In this document: positions 60,348 to 64,000 of the stretch, piece after piece
Layout: each line of letters opens with the position of its first letter
Numbering within the stretch: the stretch's first letter is position 1
DNA from: Streptomyces sp. NBC_00443
Lineage (GTDB): Bacteria > Actinomycetota > Actinomycetes > Streptomycetales > Streptomycetaceae
Assembly: GCF_036014175.1 (NCBI RefSeq)
Contig: NZ_CP107917.1
Span: forward strand, 6,882,001 to 6,946,000
DNA length: 64,000 nt
Direction: 5' to 3'
The notes under the pieces: model-generated
The model's input: only the letters and a program-made list of their open reading frames with translations
Told to the model about the DNA's origin: nothing
Database searches by the model: none
Translations under genes and position numbers: made by a program

Positions 60348-63300
60348 CTACGCCTTGCGCAGGCGGAAGGTGAGGGTCAGGCCCTCGTCCGTGAACGGCG
60401 CCCCGTAGGTGTCGTCCGCCTCACCCTGGGCGAAGTCCGTCGCCAGGACCTCGTCGGCGATCAGCTCGGCGTGGTCGCCCAGCGCCGCGATCGTCGCCGC
60501 GTCCGTCGCCGTCCAGCGCAGGGCGATGCGGTCGGCCACGTCCAGGCCGCTGTTCTTACGGGCCTCCTGGATCAGGCGGATCGCTTCACGGGCCAGGCCC
60601 GCGCGGCGCAACTCCTCCGTGATCTCCAGGTCCAGGGCGACCGTCGCGCCCGAGTCGGACGCCACCGACCAGCCCTCGCGGGGGGTCTCCGTGATGATCA
60701 CCTCGTCGGGTGCGAGCGTGACCGTCTCGCCGTCGACCTCCACCGACGCCGTGCCCTCGCGCAGGGCCAGGGACAGCGCCGCCGCGTCCGCGTTCGCGAC
60801 GGCCTTCGCCACGTCCTGGACGCGCTTGCCGAAACGCTTGCCCAGGGCGCGGAAGTTGGCCTTCGCAGTCGTGTCGACGAGGGAGCCGCCGACCTCGGAG
60901 AGGGACGCGAGGGATGTGACGTTCAGCTCTTCCGTGATCTGCGCGTGCAGCTCGCGGTCGAGCGCGTCGAAGCCGGTGGCCGCGATGAGCGCTCGGGACA
61001 GCGGCTGGCGGGTCTTCACGCCCGACTCCGCGCGCGTGGCACGGCCCAGCTCCACCAGCCGGCGGACCAGGACCATCTGCTTCGACAGCTCCGGGTCGAT
61101 CGCCGGCAGGTCCGCCTCCGGCCAGGACGCCAGATGCACCGACTCCGGCGCGTCCGGGGTCACCGGCACGATCAGGTCCTGCCAGACCCGCTCGGTGATG
61201 AACGGGGTCAGCGGGGCCATCAGCTTGGTGACCGTCTCGACGACCTCGTGCAGGGTGCGAAGGGCCGCCTTGTCGCCCTGCCAGAAGCGGCGACGCGAGC
61301 GGCGGACGTACCAGTTCGACAGGTCGTCGACGAACGCCGAGAGCAGCTTGCCGGCGCGCTGGGTGTCGTACGCCTCCAGGGACTGGGTCACCTGGTCGGT
61401 CAGCGCGTGCAGTTCGGACAGCAGCCAGCGGTCCAGGACCGGGCGGTCGGCGGGGGCCGGGTCGGCCGCGGACGGCGCCCAGTTCGACGTACGGGCGTAC
61501 AGGGCCTGGAAGGCGACCGTGTTCCAGTAGGTGAGGAGGGTCTTCCTCACCACCTCCTGGATCGTGCCGTGACCCACGCGGCGTGCCGCCCACGGGGAGC
61601 CGCCGGCCGCCATGAACCAGCGCACCGCGTCGGCGCCGTGCTGGTCCATCAGCGGGATCGGCTCGAGGGTGTTGCCCAGGTGCTTGGACATCTTGCGGCC
61701 GTCCTCGGCGAGGATGTGGCCCAGGCACACGACGTTCTCGTACGAGGACTTGTCGAAGACCAGGGTGCCGACGGCCATCAGCGTGTAGAACCAGCCGCGG
61801 GTCTGGTCGATGGCCTCCGAGATGAACTGCGCCGGGTAGCGCGACTCGAAGAGCTCCTTGTTCTTGTGCGGGTAGCCCCACTGCGCGAACGGCATCGAAC
61901 CCGAGTCGTACCAGGCGTCGATGACCTCCGGCACGCGCGTGGCCGTCCTGGCGCACTGCGGGCAGGCGAAGGTCACGTCGTCGATGTACGGGCGGTGCGG
62001 GTCCAGCTCGGACTGGTCGGTGCCCGTGAGCTCGGTGAGTTCCGCGCGGGAGCCGACGACCGTGAGGTGGTCGTCCTCGCAGCGCCAGATCGGCAGCGGG
62101 GTGCCCCAGTAGCGGTTGCGGGACAGCGCCCAGTCGATGTTGTTGTTCAGCCAGTCGCCGTACCGGCCGTGCTTGACCGTGTCCGGGAACCAGTTGGTCT
62201 TCTCGTTCTCCTCGAGGAGCCGGTCCTTGATGGCGGTGGTGCGGATGTACCACGACGGCTGCGCGTAGTAGAGGAGCGCGGTGTGGCAGCGCCAGCAGTG
62301 CGGGTAGCTGTGCTCGTACGGGATGTGCTTGAAGAGCAGACCGCGCTGCTCGAGGTCCTCGGTGAGCTTTTCGTCCGCCTTCTTGAAGAAGACGCCGCCG
62401 ACCAGAGGGACGTCCTCCTCGAAGGTGCCGTCCGGGCGGACCGGGTTCACGACGGGCAGCCCGTACGACCGGCAGACCTTGAGGTCGTCCTCACCGAAGG
62501 CGGGGGACTGGTGGACCAGACCCGTACCGTCCTCGGTCGTGACGTACTCGGCGTTGACGACATAGTGCGCCTCGGCGGGGAACTCGACGAGTTCGAACGG
62601 CCGCTGGTAGTTCCAGCGCTCCATCTCGGCGCCGGTGAAGGTCTGGCCGGTGGTCTCCCAGCCCTCGCCGAGGGCCTTGGCGACCAGCGGCTCGGCGACG
62701 ACGAGCTTCTCCTCGCCGTTCGTCGCGACGACGTAGGTGACCTCCGGGTGGGCGGCGACCGCCGTGTTGGAGACGAGGGTCCAGGGCGTGGTCGTCCACA
62801 CCAGGAGCGCGGCCTCGCCGGCGAGCGGGCCGGAGGTGAGGGGGAAACGGACGAACACGGACGGGTCGACGACCGTTTCGTAGCCCTGGGCCAGCTCATG
62901 GTCGGACAGGCCGGTGCCGCAGCGGGGGCACCAGGGGGCGACGCGGTGGTCCTGGACCAGCAGGCCCTTGTTGAAGATCTCCTTCAGGGACCACCAGACG
63001 GACTCGATGTACTCGGGTTCCATCGTGACGTACGCGTCGTCGAGGTCGACCCAGTAGCCCATGCGGGTCGTCAGGTCGGAGAAGGCGTCGGTGTGGCGCA
63101 GCACGGACTCGCGGCACTTGGCGTTGAACTCGGAGATGCCGAACGCCTCGATGTCCTTCTTGCCGCTGAAGCCGAGCTCCTTCTCGACCGCCAGCTCCAC
63201 CGGCAGGCCGTGGCAGTCCCAGCCGGCCTTGCGGGCCACGTGGTAGCCGCGCATGGTGCGGAAGCGGGGGAAGACGTCCTTGAAGACGCGGGCCTCGATG

Positions 63301-63485
63301 TGGTGGGCGCCGGGCATGCCGTTGGCAGTGGGCGGGCCCTCGTAGAACACCCACTCGGGGCGGCCCTCGGACTGGTCCAGGCTCTTGGCGAAGATCTTCT
63401 GCTCGCGCCAGAAGTCGAGCACGGCGTGCTCGAGGGCGGGCAGGTCGACCTGGGCGGGTACCTGGCGGTACGTCGGCGTTGTCAT
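60348..63485 (-). CDS. ileS: Isoleucyl-tRNA synthetase, type 2
   Basis: A 1045-residue class Ia synthetase. HIGH-type motif in PTANGMPGAHHIEARVFKD (reads HHIE), KMSKS-type motif GRKMSKHLGN, CP1 editing domain between them (~200-400; TTPWTLVSNTAVAAHPEV), and a tRNA-binding anticodon domain with C-terminal DUF. Length and the HH motif suit the eukaryote-like type 2 IleRS, which is often mupirocin-tolerant. GGAGGAAG lies before ATG 63485 and is the SD covered by the T-box sequestrator. Confidence 0.96.
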   Translation of the reverse strand: MTTPTYRQVPAQVDLPALEHAVLDFWREQKIFAKSLDQSEGRPEWVFYEGPPTANGMPGAHHIEARVFKDVFPRFRTMRGYHVARKAGWDCHGLPVELAVEKELGFSGKKDIEAFGISEFNAKCRESVLRHTDAFSDLTTRMGYWVDLDDAYVTMEPEYIESVWWSLKEIFNKGLLVQDHRVAPWCPRCGTGLSDHELAQGYETVVDPSVFVRFPLTSGPLAGEAALLVWTTTPWTLVSNTAVAAHPEVTYVVATNGEEKLVVAEPLVAKALGEGWETTGQTFTGAEMERWNYQRPFELVEFPAEAHYVVNAEYVTTEDGTGLVHQSPAFGEDDLKVCRSYGLPVVNPVRPDGTFEEDVPLVGGVFFKKADEKLTEDLEQRGLLFKHIPYEHSYPHCWRCHTALLYYAQPSWYIRTTAIKDRLLEENEKTNWFPDTVKHGRYGDWLNNNIDWALSRNRYWGTPLPIWRCEDDHLTVVGSRAELTELTGTDQSELDPHRPYIDDVTFACPQCARTATRVPEVIDAWYDSGSMPFAQWGYPHKNKELFESRYPAQFISEAIDQTRGWFYTLMAVGTLVFDKSSYENVVCLGHILAEDGRKMSKHLGNTLEPIPLMDQHGADAVRWFMAAGGSPWAARRVGHGTIQEVVRKTLLTYWNTVAFQALYARTSNWAPSAADPAPADRPVLDRWLLSELHALTDQVTQSLEAYDTQRAGKLLSAFVDDLSNWYVRRSRRRFWQGDKAALRTLHEVVETVTKLMAPLTPFITERVWQDLIVPVTPDAPESVHLASWPEADLPAIDPELSKQMVLVRRLVELGRATRAESGVKTRQPLSRALIAATGFDALDRELHAQITEELNVTSLASLSEVGGSLVDTTAKANFRALGKRFGKRVQDVAKAVANADAAALSLALREGTASVEVDGETVTLAPDEVIITETPREGWSVASDSGATVALDLEITEELRRAGLAREAIRLIQEARKNSGLDVADRIALRWTATDAATIAALGDHAELIADEVLATDFAQGEADDTYGAPFTDEGLTLTFRLRKA

Positions 63486-63492
63486 CAGCGAG

Positions 63493-63790
63493 CTTCCTCC
63501 GGCGGACTTGCTGCCTTCCGTCCGGAGGGACGAGAGCCGTGTCTTTCCGTACGCCGGTTTCGGCGCGCTCCCGCGGTACCACCCTCCTTGGCTCTCCGGC
63601 GCGGGGTGTGCGTCGGTGAGCCCCCTCATTGGGGTCGCGATGCCGGTTCTACCGGCCGCTGCTGTTCGGCTGCGGCTTTCTTCCGACGGCTCCGGGGTGA
63701 TCTTCACGTCGCGCTCGCCCCCGGGCTTCCACCGTCCCCGGGTCGCTCTGGGCTGCGTACGCCGCTACTCGTCCCCATCCACGCTTTTCG
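63493..63790 (-). promoter_or_regulatory. T-box riboswitch (translational, Ile) upstream of ileS
   Basis: The conserved T-box sequence AAGGAGGGTGGTACCGCGG is at 63573-63591 on the minus strand. A candidate specifier ATC (Ile) is at 63699-63701 in stem I. Downstream, CCTCCGG (63522-63528 on the minus strand) can pair with the SD-containing CCGGAGG (63496-63502), so uncharged tRNA-Ile would free the SD. This is the actinobacterial translational form. Confidence 0.9.
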
Positions 63791-63798
63791 CTCCGCCC

Positions 63799-63804
63799 AG
63801 TGTA
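63799..63804 (-). promoter_or_regulatory. Candidate -10 element for the ileS T-box transcript
   Basis: TACACT on the minus strand (63799-63804), about 315 nt before the ileS ATG and just 5' of the T-box; no clear -35. Transcription would start near 63792. Confidence 0.45.
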
Positions 63805-64000
63805 CGGCGCCGCGGGGACAGCGGCCGACCGGATTTTCGGGCCCTGGGGGCGGGGAGCGGGTCCGGGCCGGGTTGACCCGAATGGCACGGTACGTCTGTT
63901 CGGATTCTGGGACGTCCAGCTTGTCTGCATACCCGGCGGGGAGCTGGGCACAACGGATGCAGGTCTGTCGCGCTGCATGCGCGAGGCGGGCGAATCGGGC
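63805..64000. other. Window end, no supported gene
   Basis: GC-rich sequence with a TTGACC at 63873 but no coding signal I trust. A short frame starting ATG at 63882 runs to the edge, with Arg/Ala/Ser bias only. It may be upstream sequence of the next gene outside the window. Confidence 0.4.

Noticed and set aside
63882..64000. A start of a further gene at the window edge
   Set aside because: Only 119 nt, biased composition, and no ribosome site; cannot be supported.

Overview
This is a high-GC (about 70%), densely coded stretch of a Streptomyces chromosome. The evidence is the GC-biased third codon positions, the many GTG and TTG starts, the full actinomycete-type division and cell-wall cluster ending in sepF-yggT-divIVA-ileS, class II DAHP synthase, a Bfd/Bfr pair, an Rv2175c-type DNA-binding protein, and Streptomyces-only families (DUF5304, SAV_6107-type HEPN, DUF3040). 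Gene order matches the chromosomal core of Streptomyces coelicolor around ftsZ and glkA as I remember it. I see no insertion sequence, prophage, CRISPR array, tRNA or rRNA.

Layout. (1) 0.1-6 kb: SRPBCC protein, ArsA-like ATPase, DUF5304 protein and glucokinase glkA, then a frameshifted EEP-family gene, an acidic membrane protein and an esterase. (2) 6-14.5 kb: PlsC-like acyltransferase, a two-component pair, pfkA, a D-2-hydroxyacid dehydrogenase, a fused anthranilate synthase behind a Trp-codon leader and attenuator, and divergent aroH. (3) 14.5-19.7 kb: iron-box-controlled bfd convergent with bfr, a molybdopterin oxidoreductase, a DUF4396 protein with a metal-sensor-like operator, an endonuclease IV homologue and a PASTA-domain Ser/Thr kinase. 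(4) 19.8-26.4 kb: thiOSG behind a TPP riboswitch, a ferredoxin-reductase-like flavoprotein, the Rv2175c-like regulator, thiE and metF. (5) 26.4-34.3 kb: membrane protein with a Tyr/Gln-rich tail, a phytoene-desaturase-like protein, DUF4126, and a TetR / YhgE-Pip / degenerate ABC ATPase operon behind a 26-bp palindrome, then a HEPN protein. (6) 34.6-41.8 kb: methyltransferase, DUF3040, a MoxR-DUF58-transglutaminase operon and a beta-carbonic anhydrase. (7) 42.2-60.1 kb: the dcw cluster rsmH-ftsL-ftsI-murE-murF-mraY-murD-ftsW-murG-ftsQ-ftsZ-pgeF-yggS-sepF-yggT-divIVA. (8) 60.3-64 kb: ileS behind a translational T-box.

How it works together. The right third makes lipid II (MurE, MurF, MraY, MurD, MurG), directs septal synthesis (FtsI, FtsW, FtsQ, FtsL), builds and anchors the Z-ring (FtsZ, SepF) and directs polar growth (DivIVA). 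The left part joins sugar phosphorylation and glycolysis (GlkA, PfkA) to the entry and Trp branch of the shikimate pathway (AroH, TrpE). Several RNA or operator switches are readable directly: the trp attenuator, TPP riboswitch, ileS T-box, iron box, CsoR-like box and TetR palindrome. I found no clearly new multi-gene system. The best leads are the aromatic-tail membrane protein, the two ATPases with Arg in place of the Walker lysine, a template-strand G-run array, unassigned operators, and two one-base C-tract deficits that look like sequence errors or recent mutations.
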